Positions 1-7,939 of a stretch of DNA of 64,000 nt are shown here, in pieces; position 1 is the first letter of the stretch; every line of letters begins with the position of its first letter. The notes beneath the pieces were generated by a model. That model searched no databases. It was not told the DNA's origin and saw only the letters and a program-made list of their open reading frames with translations. The position numbers and the translations under genes are program-made. This DNA is from DASRHT01 sp035650355 (GTDB lineage Bacteria > Chloroflexota > Ktedonobacteria > Ktedonobacterales > Ktedonobacteraceae), in contig DASRHT010000007.1 in the NCBI GenBank assembly GCA_035650355.1, forward strand, positions 11,353-75,352. The letters run 5' to 3'.

Positions 1-661
1 TCAGTGTAGGTCGCAGTCGCAAAGCCTCAGGCAAGAGCTGAAGAGCTTTTTCCGGCCAGCCGTTGGTAGCATACATACAGAGCTGATTGTACATTGCCAC
101 TCCGAGATCCTCTGGCGGCAATTCGGCTCGTCGCACGGTCTCTAAAAGAGCCTCTTGAAGCTGAAGCGCCTGCTCTCGTCTGCCGCTACGCAAGTAAAAG
201 TTGGTCAACTGGTGACAGGGATGCCATAGCCCGTTGCCCAACGTCTCTGCCCAAAGCGGCTCGCCTTCCTGCCAATCATAACGATTTGGATCGCTCAGTT
301 CCTCTTCGCTCATGCCCTCAACCTGCGCAATCAACGCTTGATAGACGCGTGCAGATTCAGCCAGGATGGCCTGGAAATCGTGATTCTCATAATCAAGAAA
401 AGCCTGACGGTTAATCTGGTGAGCCAGTTGTGCGTCTCTCCAGACAGGGGGTTGTTCGCCACGGAGCGCCGTAGCCAGTTTCTGCGTCTGCAACCGTTTC
501 CAGAGCAGGATATTGACCAGGAAATCTTTGGCCTCCCAATTATCAAGCGTACCCTTTGCGTTCCGCTCACTGTCACTGAGGCTGTTGACCATTTGCTGCT
601 CCTGCTGCCGAGCGAATTCGAGCAGGGAAAGAATGCGGGGTTTCATCGGGGCGTTACTCAT
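1..661 (-). CDS. DinB-like/TPR-like protein, C-terminus off the window edge
   Basis: Only the first 220 codons are inside the window; the frame stays open to base 1. The start is the ATG at 661, preceded by AAGGAG with good spacing. The N-terminal 60-70 residues (LLEFARQQEQQMVNSL, then DNWEAKDFLVNILLWKR) resemble the DinB/DfsB four-helix fold: a helix, a W-x-AKD-x2-x-hydrophobic core and a second helix. They recall the gene at 46394-46975. From about residue 140 the sequence turns into helical pairs (NFYLRSGRREQALQLQEAL, NGWPEKALQLLPEALRL) that look like TPR repeats. The family is inferred from pattern, not from a search. No function can be assigned; DinB-like proteins are often thiol transferases or metal-dependent hydrolases. 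It is divergent from the sigma factor at 909. Confidence 0.7.
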   Translation of the reverse strand, partial: MSNAPMKPRILSLLEFARQQEQQMVNSLSDSERNAKGTLDNWEAKDFLVNILLWKRLQTQKLATALRGEQPPVWRDAQLAHQINRQAFLDYENHDFQAILAESARVYQALIAQVEGMSEEELSDPNRYDWQEGEPLWAETLGNGLWHPCHQLTNFYLRSGRREQALQLQEALLETVRRAELPPEDLGVAMYNQLCMYATNGWPEKALQLLPEALRLRPTL

Positions 662-908
662 AGAAATATTCTCCTTTTAAAATATATTTTTCCGTGCGAT
701 GCAAGTTCATTGAGGGAATGATCTTTTGCGCGATCTTCACCCTCTACTGCCGTCTTATCGCTGGAGAGATACAATTCTTACATCATTTTTTGCACCCTTC
801 CAAAAGAGCAGTTCATCTGGCTTTGCCTCAAACATGACGCGAAAAAATGGTGTAAGAGCAAGAGGGTCGCAAGTGATAAGATAAAAGAAGGAAAGAAAGG
901 TGACTACG

Positions 909-2192
909 ATGCAGGAGATTGTTAAGAATCTGCAACAACAGGGGCTGCCGGGCGAGCTGCAGCGACTCAAATTGGCGCTGCTGACCGATCAAAGTGGTAT
1001 GCTCACTGCCACGCGTTTGCGTCTTGTACGTCTTGCGCGGGCACGGGGCATAGAGCCACATCTCATCGATGATGTTGTGCAGGAAACGCTGCTTGAAGCC
1101 TGGAGCCATCTGGAGCGCCTGCACACCCCTGCTGGCTTCAATGCCTGGATTGATGAAATCTGCCGCAATGTCTGTCGTCGCTTTGCCCAGAAGCGCAGGA
1201 GGGAACTTCTCCATCACACCCAATTGCTGCGATCATCTTCTAGTGAGGCACTGGAGAATGACGACGAGGAGCAAGACCTGCTTACAGATTTTCCTGACGC
1301 CGAAACTATTGACCCGCTTGAGGAATTGAGCCGTCAGGATCTGGTGGCGCTGCTTGACCGGGCGCTTGGGGCATTGCCTCAAGCTGCACGTCAGATGGTG
1401 GAGATGTACTATTTGCTCGAACTGCCACGCCCCGAGGTAGCTGCTCGCCTGGGCATATCCAGTGGCGCGCTGGATGTACGCCTGCATCGCACACGTCGTC
1501 AGTTATATCGCATTCTGCACGGTCCCCTGGGTCGTGAAGCGGAGGCGCTGGGGTTGGCGCTGGATGCAGAACTGGTTGAGGGATGGCAGGAAACGCGCCT
1601 CTGGTGCCCATCATGCGCGCGCCACCGTCTCCAGGGCTGCTTTTTGTACCCGGCAGCCGATTCAGAGGAGCCGAACCTTCACTTACGCTGCCCCGAATGC
1701 TCCCAGTGTTACGGCCAGGATACCGTCCATAGTATGGGGCTGGTCTCGCTTGCCGGTCTCCACTCGTTTCGACCCGCCTGGAAGCGCACCATGCAAGGGC
1801 TGACGGATCGGCTATTACAGGCGCTCTCTCAGGTGCAACATCCCTGCCTTTATTGCGGCAAACCAGCCTTTGTCCAGGTGAAAGACAATGCTAGCGACAC
1901 AGTTCAGCCGGCTGATCACTATCCTTTCTGGATTTACCTGCGCTGCGCTCATTGTGGAAACGACATGGATGGCTGTGGATGTTTGCCAGCGGTCGATCAA
2001 CTGGTCTATTGGTCGCATCCACTGACGCGCCAGTTTCTCCAGCAGCACGCGCGCTATTCCAGCACACCGGGGGAAATTGTAGAGTATCAAGGGCAGCAAG
2101 CGATCTGCTTGCAGATCAACGATGTAGAGGGCACTGACCGGCTCACAGTTTTGGCCCATCGCCAGACATTACAGGTCCTGACGCTCTTCTAG
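909..2192 (+). CDS. ECF-type RNA polymerase sigma factor with C-terminal cysteine-rich (zinc-ribbon-like) extension
   Basis: 427 aa. Sigma region 2 lies at about residues 20-95 (LIDDVVQETLLEAWSHLERL, then FNAWIDEICRNVCRR) and region 4 at about 140-200 (LPQAARQMVEMYYL, then the HTH PEVAARLGISSGALDVRLHR). The second half is not standard for ECF factors. It carries CPSC near 231, CPECSQC near 260, CLYCGK near 311 and CAHCGNDMDGCGC near 344, spaced like two or more zinc ribbons. The ATG at 909 is preferred because AAAGGTGA sits 5 nt upstream; the in-frame GTG at 900 lies inside that SD. No anti-sigma gene follows, so the cysteine-rich tail may act as a built-in sensor or regulatory domain (inference). 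A hairpin at 2217-2272 ends the gene. Confidence 0.88.
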   Translation: MQEIVKNLQQQGLPGELQRLKLALLTDQSGMLTATRLRLVRLARARGIEPHLIDDVVQETLLEAWSHLERLHTPAGFNAWIDEICRNVCRRFAQKRRRELLHHTQLLRSSSSEALENDDEEQDLLTDFPDAETIDPLEELSRQDLVALLDRALGALPQAARQMVEMYYLLELPRPEVAARLGISSGALDVRLHRTRRQLYRILHGPLGREAEALGLALDAELVEGWQETRLWCPSCARHRLQGCFLYPAADSEEPNLHLRCPECSQCYGQDTVHSMGLVSLAGLHSFRPAWKRTMQGLTDRLLQALSQVQHPCLYCGKPAFVQVKDNASDTVQPADHYPFWIYLRCAHCGNDMDGCGCLPAVDQLVYWSHPLTRQFLQQHARYSSTPGEIVEYQGQQAICLQINDVEGTDRLTVLAHRQTLQVLTLF

Positions 2193-2216
2193 CAAACTAT
2201 GGTCATGGTCAGGGGA

Positions 2217-2272
2217 ATTTCTTATGCACAAAAGCTTGTGGGGTGGGTAGGAGCTTTTTGCGCATAAGAAAT
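2217..2272. terminator. Inverted repeat between convergent genes, probable bidirectional terminator
   Basis: Arms of 20 and 21 nt (2217-2236 and 2252-2272) pair almost perfectly: ATTTCTTATGC against GCATAAGAAAT outside, and CAAAAGCT against AGCTTTTTG inside, with one mismatch and one bulge. A run of T lies inside the right arm. It sits between the stops of the sigma gene (+) and the membrane-protein gene (-), as expected for a shared terminator. Confidence 0.6.
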
Positions 2273-2288
2273 GTTCCTCGATAACATC

Positions 2289-3278
2289 TTACAGCTTCCC
2301 CAGGAAGAGGCCGCGCGCCATGAGTTCCCCTGCCAGCGAACAGACTACCACCAGGTAGAGCATCCCTGTCGCGGACTGAAATGAGCGGTCACGGATCAGC
2401 TTCCAGGATAGCCCGCCCAGCACCAGAGGCATCACAAAGCCAACCAGAATGCGCAACCAGCCGATCACATCCGCGCTTAACGGAGCAATAGTCGGCGCGT
2501 TGGGCGGCTTGACATGGGTATTGGGCGTTGGCGTGCCCACAGCAGGGGTAGCCGTTGCCACTACTGCGGGAGCCTGGGAAGTTGCGGGCTGCGTCGCGGC
2601 AGCGGTGGCCGGGCCAGCGGCGAAGGAGAAGATCACCTGAGCTACTAACGCGATTAAGACGACGGTCGTCGCAAAGAGCAGCGGCCTTTCCGAGAGGGCA
2701 GGCGTCACCAGATACCAATGGCCCAGCCACATGGCCGTTAGCACGCCACCGAGCGCGAAGGCGGCGGCGAAGAAGCCAACGACGGTAAAGGCGCCGCCCA
2801 CGTTGGCCGCGGCCACGGGACGGAAAATCATCGCCATCACAAAGAGCGTGACCAGGCCAGCAGCCACCGTCGCGCCGCCACTGATGAGGCGCAGCAGGCG
2901 AATCGGCGATTGACGCACTGGCTGCCCCTCCGCTTGCGCTTTCGCCTGCGCCTCCCTGCCATCCACGCCCGCGCTTTTGTCGAGCAGGAGGAAGAGGCTA
3001 TACGGGATTAGCAGCAGGAAGAAGAGCAGCAGGGGCAAGCTCTGATAGTCGGTCCATGCTTTGTCAAGCTGGGTGTAGGTGTTCAGCAACTCCGGCGAAG
3101 CGAAATTTTGCTGCGTCAGATAGGTAAGAAAGGATAGCCCTAGATAAATAAGCGCGTAGGAAACCAGGAAGCCACGCTTCACCTCGTTGCGCCAGTCGAG
3201 CAGGACCAGCACGCTCACCGAGCCAACCGAGACTTCCACCATCACGATAAATAGGACCAGTGGTAACGTTTGTAGCAT
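2289..3278 (-). CDS. Polytopic membrane protein of unknown function
   Basis: 329 aa. About eight hydrophobic segments can be seen, near residues 4-24, 38-55, 80-98, 130-150, 160-182, 197-217, 272-292 and 305-325. Two charged or polar linkers break them: an Asp/Glu/Arg/Gln-rich stretch near 100-125, and an Ala/Thr/Pro-rich stretch near 222-265, probably exposed. No catalytic motif was recognised and no family is proposed. The start ATG has AAGGA about 12 nt upstream on the minus strand. It is divergent from the kinase-phosphatase gene, sharing a 200-bp intergenic region, and convergent with the sigma factor. Confidence 0.75.
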   Translation of the reverse strand: MLQTLPLVLFIVMVEVSVGSVSVLVLLDWRNEVKRGFLVSYALIYLGLSFLTYLTQQNFASPELLNTYTQLDKAWTDYQSLPLLLFFLLLIPYSLFLLLDKSAGVDGREAQAKAQAEGQPVRQSPIRLLRLISGGATVAAGLVTLFVMAMIFRPVAAANVGGAFTVVGFFAAAFALGGVLTAMWLGHWYLVTPALSERPLLFATTVVLIALVAQVIFSFAAGPATAAATQPATSQAPAVVATATPAVGTPTPNTHVKPPNAPTIAPLSADVIGWLRILVGFVMPLVLGGLSWKLIRDRSFQSATGMLYLVVVCSLAGELMARGLFLGKL

Positions 3279-3392
3279 AATATCTTGTTATCCTTTGATT
3301 GCGTCTATCGGCACAAAGGGAGATCGACCCTTTTCGTCGAAACAGATTATACATCTGATAGCATAGGGAGGCAAATTACCATCTTTTCTATA

Positions 3393-3421
3393 TTGACAGC
3401 TATCAAGCATTGGCCTAAACT
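3393..3421 (+). promoter_or_regulatory. Sigma-70 type promoter of the kinase-phosphatase gene
   Basis: TTGACA at 3393-3398 and TAAACT at 3416-3421 are separated by 17 bp. Transcription would start near 3428, so the in-frame ATG at 3427 cannot be the translation start. Immediately downstream, GGCATGCATG occurs twice as a direct repeat (3424-3433 and 3447-3456), in a position where a bound protein would block transcription. Confidence 0.6.
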
Positions 3422-3504
3422 AGGGCATGCATGTCCTTTCAGCAAGGCATGCATGCAATGCAGTAATAGAGAATTTAGTAGTAATGAGTGATAAGAGAGA
3501 CATT

Positions 3505-5412
3505 ATGCCACGCTGTCCCAACCCTCGATGCCAGGCCGATTACCCACCGGGAAGTATGCAATGTACCAATCCGTTCTGCCAGTGTCTGCTGCCAGGAGCC
3601 GTGGTAGCAGGCCGCTACCGCATTGAAACGCTGATTGGCCTCGGCGGCATGGGCGCTGTCTACCGGGTAAGCGATACTTTTGAAATGGAGCAGGTGGCAT
3701 TAAAGGTCTTGAACCTCGCCAATAGCTCTATGGATATACCAACGGCGGTAGAGCGTTTTCGCCGCGAGGCTCGCTATGCGCATCAGCTAAAACATAAAAA
3801 CATTGTTCCCATCCTGAACTTTGGGCAGGATGGCAATCTGCTCTATCTCGTGATGCCGCTGGTGACAGGTGGCACGCTCAAAGCCCTGCTGAAGGGCGAG
3901 CGGCCTTTGCCCATTCAGCAGGCTCAGCAGTATCTTAATGATCTCGCGGATGCTGTTGACGCGGTGCATGCGCATCCGCAGCAGGTTGTTCATCGCGATA
4001 TCAAACCCTCTAACCTGCTGATCCAGCAGGACGATGGTCGGCTAGTCCTGGCGGATTTCGGCATTGCCCGCGCGATGCAGCAGGAAAAAGCCTTGACCCA
4101 GCGCGGCTTTTCGCTTGGCACCGAACACTATATTGCGCCTGAACAGGAGCATGGCAAAGCCGAGCCGGCGAGCGATATTTATTCAATGGGCGTGGTGGCT
4201 TACCAGATGTTCACCGGCCTGCTGCCATATCAGGCCGTGATCAAGAATCATGCCGCCGAGATACCTGCGCCAAGCAGCCTGAATATCGCGCTCCCGCCGG
4301 CGGTGGACGACGTTATTTTTCGCGCCATAGATATCGATCCAACCATGCGCTACCCATCAGGGCGAGCGTTCGCCGATGCGCTTAACGACGCGCTCTCCAC
4401 CGAAGATCTCTGGTCGCAGCCGACCATCTCGGCAAACGTCGTCGCGACAAGCAGTCCGAATATTATCGTCCGCGCCATTGTGCCCGAGAACCCTTGCAGC
4501 CTCTGCGGACGCGAGAATCGCGGTAGTTCACGCTTCTGCCGCCACTGCGGGCATAGCCTGGACGATACTTCGCCGACGATTACCGATATCTGCCAGGTGG
4601 GATATGTGAGCGATATTGGGCAACGAGCCAGGCAAAACGAGGATATGCTGCTGATTGTGCAGGGGCTGTGCGTGAACCTCGAACCTCCGCCGCGCCCCTT
4701 TATCCTGTTCGCGGTTGCCGACGGCCTGCTTGGACCATATGGGAAAGCCGCAGGTGGGCATGAGGCCAGCCGCCTGGCGATAGAGACGATTACCGATATT
4801 ATGTTGCCGCTGCTGTCAACGCCGCCGCGCTCATCTACGCAGTCAGCAGCATCGAGCGGCAGACGCCAACCCAGCCGCTCGCTCTATGAGAAACAGCCGC
4901 CCGAGCAGATGTTAGAATCGTGGCTGAAAGATGCGGTCCGGCAGGCCAATCAGGTAGTCTATCATTGCAACGCCGACTATGATACGACAATGGCAAGTAC
5001 CCTGACAGCCGCGTTACTCTATAAGCAGCGTCTCTATGTAGCAAGCGTGGGAGATAGCCGCGCATATCATTATGATTGCAACAGAAAATGGCTCAGCGTT
5101 ATTACAGTTGATACGCCTGCGGTCAAACCGACAGGAGTTGATACGAGCGCCAATCGCTCCTCGCAACCGCGTTATCTGGGGCAGGCACATCAGATACACA
5201 TAGACCTTTTTCAAAGCGATGTTGAGCCCGGCGATACCATCCTGCTCTGCACTGATGGCTTATGGCACATGTTACGCGATGAGCGCATCCAGTTGCTGCT
5301 GGAGCAATCGCAAAACGATCCTGTTGAGAAACAGGCCCGCCTGCTGGTAGATGCTGCGAACAGCGCCGGCGGCGAGGGCAATGTGAGCGCGATTGTGGTA
5401 CGTGTGCAATAG
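3505..5412 (+). CDS. Serine/threonine protein kinase fused to a PP2C-type phosphatase domain, with two zinc ribbons
   Basis: 635 aa from the chosen ATG (GAGAGA 4 nt upstream; ATG 3484 is an alternative). Order: zinc ribbon at residues 3-30 (CPNPRC, CTNPFCQC); kinase at about 36-300 with GLGGMGAVY, ALKVL, HRDIKPSN (about 162), ADFGIAR (about 183) and APEQ, all catalytic elements present; second zinc ribbon CSLCGRENRG...CRHCG (about 332-350); PP2C domain from about 363 with RQNED (377), VADG (403), GDSRAY (515) and CTDGLW (583). The last PP2C motif, usually DN, reads EGN (about 624), so one metal-binding Asp is replaced by Gly, and the loop before the DGLW motif is short. No transmembrane segment is visible, so it is probably cytoplasmic. 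The protein may set and erase the same phosphorylation, or the phosphatase half may be impaired or only a binding module. Confidence 0.93.
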   Translation: MPRCPNPRCQADYPPGSMQCTNPFCQCLLPGAVVAGRYRIETLIGLGGMGAVYRVSDTFEMEQVALKVLNLANSSMDIPTAVERFRREARYAHQLKHKNIVPILNFGQDGNLLYLVMPLVTGGTLKALLKGERPLPIQQAQQYLNDLADAVDAVHAHPQQVVHRDIKPSNLLIQQDDGRLVLADFGIARAMQQEKALTQRGFSLGTEHYIAPEQEHGKAEPASDIYSMGVVAYQMFTGLLPYQAVIKNHAAEIPAPSSLNIALPPAVDDVIFRAIDIDPTMRYPSGRAFADALNDALSTEDLWSQPTISANVVATSSPNIIVRAIVPENPCSLCGRENRGSSRFCRHCGHSLDDTSPTITDICQVGYVSDIGQRARQNEDMLLIVQGLCVNLEPPPRPFILFAVADGLLGPYGKAAGGHEASRLAIETITDIMLPLLSTPPRSSTQSAASSGRRQPSRSLYEKQPPEQMLESWLKDAVRQANQVVYHCNADYDTTMASTLTAALLYKQRLYVASVGDSRAYHYDCNRKWLSVITVDTPAVKPTGVDTSANRSSQPRYLGQAHQIHIDLFQSDVEPGDTILLCTDGLWHMLRDERIQLLLEQSQNDPVEKQARLLVDAANSAGGEGNVSAIVVRVQ

Positions 5413-5420
5413 CTGCATAC

Positions 5421-6107
5421 TCAGAAGCGTAACCCAAACGCCCGAGTCATTCCCTCTCGTCCATGTTCGGTCAGGCGAATGGCACGGCTGGCAGGCAGAC
5501 GCTCAATCCAGTGCAGATCGAAAAGGCGACCGGCCAGCGCGGCCCCGAAAGCTCCGGCGACATGGTGCTTGCGCTCGCTCCAGTCGATGTGCCAGGGTAC
5601 GAACAGCAAGCCACGTTTTTTGAGCGGTCCGGTAGCAATTCCAAAGTCTTCCAGGTAGGCGATACCCTCGTCCTGCACGACATAACCAGCATCGACCACA
5701 TGCAGAATTTGCTTCTCAACGAGCGATGCTGTGAGCATTACACCGAGCGTCCCGGCCAGGTGATTGTAACACATCCTAGCCCGATGCACAGCCTTCGCGC
5801 TCTCCGACTCGCTTAGCGTGCGAATCTTCACCTGCGGAGCGAGGCGGGCCAGGTTCTCCATAATTTCAACAATGGTGGCGTCCGCAAGACGGTAGAAGCG
5901 ATTGCGCCCTTGCTTTTCTACCACCAGTAGCGATGATGCGACCAAGCGACTCAGGTGTTCGCTGGCAGTCGAGGGGGCCACTCTGGCGCGCCTGGCCAGC
6001 TCGCTCGCGGTAAAGGCGCGTCCATCACTGAGGGCAAAAAGTATCGTTGCACGCGCCGGATCAGCGAGTAAAGCGGCGACAGAAGCAATATCAGCATCTC
6101 CAGGCAT
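5421..6107 (-). CDS. ArsR-family winged-helix transcriptional regulator
   Basis: 228 aa. The N-terminal 85 residues are a classical ArsR winged helix: LLADPARATILFALSDGRAF, then ASELARRARVAPSTASEHLS as recognition helix, and LVVEKQGRNRFYRLAD as wing. No CxC metal-sensing motif is present, so the signal is not evident. The remaining 140 residues form a separate effector-like region rich in hydrophobic and aromatic residues. The gene is divergent from the MFS exporter at 6307, suggesting it represses that exporter and itself; an inverted repeat at 6149-6169 lies between them. It converges with the kinase-phosphatase gene only 8 bp away. Confidence 0.88.
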   Translation of the reverse strand: MPGDADIASVAALLADPARATILFALSDGRAFTASELARRARVAPSTASEHLSRLVASSLLVVEKQGRNRFYRLADATIVEIMENLARLAPQVKIRTLSESESAKAVHRARMCYNHLAGTLGVMLTASLVEKQILHVVDAGYVVQDEGIAYLEDFGIATGPLKKRGLLFVPWHIDWSERKHHVAGAFGAALAGRLFDLHWIERLPASRAIRLTEHGREGMTRAFGLRF

Positions 6108-6148
6108 GGGAAGTTCTCCTTTTCCAGCTAGTTAGTAACATTTTCTAA

Positions 6149-6169
6149 AAGTATAGCTGACTGATACTT
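6149..6169. promoter_or_regulatory. Possible operator: inverted repeat between ArsR regulator and MFS exporter
   Basis: AAGTAT (6149-6154) and ATACTT (6164-6169) form a perfect 6-bp inverted repeat with a 9-nt spacer, in the divergent intergenic region. Size and placement suit a dimeric winged-helix regulator. No clear -35/-10 pair could be placed next to it, so the assignment is weak. Confidence 0.3.
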
Positions 6170-6306
6170 CGGTCATTTCCGAACTAATTTGGGCTTACAC
6201 TGTACCTATGCTTTCTATTATCACCGTATTTTTCGAAAGAGCTAGCACTATTTTTGTTACGCCAACCAAGAAAATCTTGCTTCATAAACTTAGAAAGGGC
6301 ATGATG

Positions 6307-7740
6307 ATGGCACGGGAACAAGAACTTACCGCACAGATCACAAGAACACAGGAACCACGGGTCACTACAACGGGAACGGCTGAACGATCTCGTATGGTCG
6401 AGGTAGTAGCACTGATTGCGCTGTGCATCGGATACTTTATGGTTATCCTGGATGCGACCATCGTGAATGTGGTTGCGCCGGTCCTGCAAGCACAGCTTGG
6501 GACGCCCCATATCGCCGTACAATGGGCCATCGATAGCTATCTGCTGACATTCGCTAGCTTACTGCTGACGGCTGGCGGATTGGGAGATCGCCTGGGAAAT
6601 AAAGGGATTTTTCTAGCTGGACTGCTGGTTTTTACGGCAGCTTCTGCATGCTGCGGTCTTGCACCTTCGATTGGCCTTTTGATCGCGGCCCGCGTCGTGC
6701 AGGGCATTGGGGCGGCGCTCCTTGTGCCACCTTCGCTGGCTTTGTTGAACTATACCTTTGACACGCCTCAGCAGCGAGCAAAAGCGATTGGCATCTGGGG
6801 CGGTGTAGCCGGGATAGGGGCAGCCGCCGGCCCTGTCGTGGGTGGCTTGCTAATCCACTGGCTGGGCTGGCGCAGCATCTTCCTGGTCAACCTCCCCATT
6901 GGTGCGGCTGGCTTTCTGCTGACGCTACGCTTTGTCGCTCGCTCTCCACATCTGGAGCAGCGTGGCTTTGACTTTGCCGCGCAGGTGGCTGGAATCATAG
7001 CCCTGGGGACGCTGGTTTTTGCCTTTAACGAAGGCAGCCATCTTAGCTGGCAAACATGGCCCATCTGGGGAGCATTGATCATTTGCGGGGTAGCTGTAAT
7101 CAGCTTTATCCTGATCGAGCGGCGTGCTCATAGCCCTATGCTGCCTCTCGAACTTTTCTCCTCATCCACATTCACGGCATCCAACATTGTTGGTCTGCTA
7201 CTGAACTTTGGTTTCTATGGGCAGCTTTTCTTTATTAATCTGTTCTTCCAGCAAATCAAAGGCTACTCGCCCCTGCTGAGCGGCCTCGTACTTTTGCCGG
7301 AGACTGGCATGGTCTTGCTTGCCGCATGGCTATCGGGACGCGTTACCGCTCATAGAGGGCCGCGTACACCGATGACTCTCGGACCGCTGATTGGCGCGGC
7401 TGGCTTCTTCAGTATGCTGCTGATCAATACCAATACATCGTATATCATCATGTGCTTTATGCTAGCAGCCATCGGTTTCGGCATGGCGTTTAATATGCCT
7501 GCGATGACGACCGCTTGCATCGAAGCAGCTCCGCGCGAGCGCTCCTCGATTGCCTCCGGCGTGCTTAACGCGGGCAGACAGGCTGGCAGCGCGCTGGGTG
7601 TGGCCCTGCTCGGCTCTCTAGTTGCTGTGGGCGGGAGTCGCTCTTTTATATCGGGTATGCACGTCGCCCTTATCATCGCAGGCGCGGCCTTCCTGATCGG
7701 GGCTGTACTCTCGCTTTTCGGCGTGCGCAGGCCACAATAG
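6307..7740 (+). CDS. MFS exporter, DHA2 (EmrB/QacA) type
   Basis: 477 aa from the third of three consecutive ATGs (6301, 6304, 6307). AAAGGG at 6294-6299 gives the best spacing to 6307. The pattern is that of a 14-helix drug:proton antiporter: LDATIVNVVAPVLQAQL in helix 1 (motif D1 of the DHA2 group), GGLGDRLGNKGIF in the loop after helix 2, and GPVVGGLLIHWLGWRSIFL (antiporter motif C region) in helix 5. It probably exports a toxic organic compound at the cytoplasmic membrane. The divergent ArsR-type gene is the likely regulator. The substrate is not readable from sequence. Confidence 0.9.
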   Translation: MAREQELTAQITRTQEPRVTTTGTAERSRMVEVVALIALCIGYFMVILDATIVNVVAPVLQAQLGTPHIAVQWAIDSYLLTFASLLLTAGGLGDRLGNKGIFLAGLLVFTAASACCGLAPSIGLLIAARVVQGIGAALLVPPSLALLNYTFDTPQQRAKAIGIWGGVAGIGAAAGPVVGGLLIHWLGWRSIFLVNLPIGAAGFLLTLRFVARSPHLEQRGFDFAAQVAGIIALGTLVFAFNEGSHLSWQTWPIWGALIICGVAVISFILIERRAHSPMLPLELFSSSTFTASNIVGLLLNFGFYGQLFFINLFFQQIKGYSPLLSGLVLLPETGMVLLAAWLSGRVTAHRGPRTPMTLGPLIGAAGFFSMLLINTNTSYIIMCFMLAAIGFGMAFNMPAMTTACIEAAPRERSSIASGVLNAGRQAGSALGVALLGSLVAVGGSRSFISGMHVALIIAGAAFLIGAVLSLFGVRRPQ

Positions 7741-7834
7741 TAATCCCTCTGAAGCATTGTCTGCGCAAAGTGAGGTATAATCAGTGATAAGAGCAATATC
7801 TAAGCCATAAAAAGCACCTGCAAGGGGAATCCTC

Positions 7835-7939
7835 ATGTCCAATACTTCTATACTGTGCATCCAGATAGACGCAGAATTGCAACTTCGGCTGCTCGAACTG
7901 CGGCACGCGAAAGCGTTAAACGAAGGGAGATCGAATTGA
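7835..7939 (+). CDS. 34-residue upstream ORF, translationally coupled to the dehydrogenase gene
   Basis: ATG at 7835 is preceded by AAGGGGA with 6-nt spacing and by TATAAT at 7776-7781. The product begins MSNTSILCIQIDAELQ and ends ALNEGRSN; it is Leu-rich and probably one amphipathic helix. Its stop TGA (7937-7939) overlaps the TTG start (7936-7938) of the next gene in the TTGA arrangement typical of translational coupling. It may be a leader peptide controlling the dehydrogenase or a small protein partner; no family is recognised. Confidence 0.5.
   Translation: MSNTSILCIQIDAELQLRLLELRHAKALNEGRSN

Noticed and set aside
3427..3504. ATG 3427 as start of the kinase-phosphatase gene
   Set aside because: It coincides with the predicted transcription start and has no SD.
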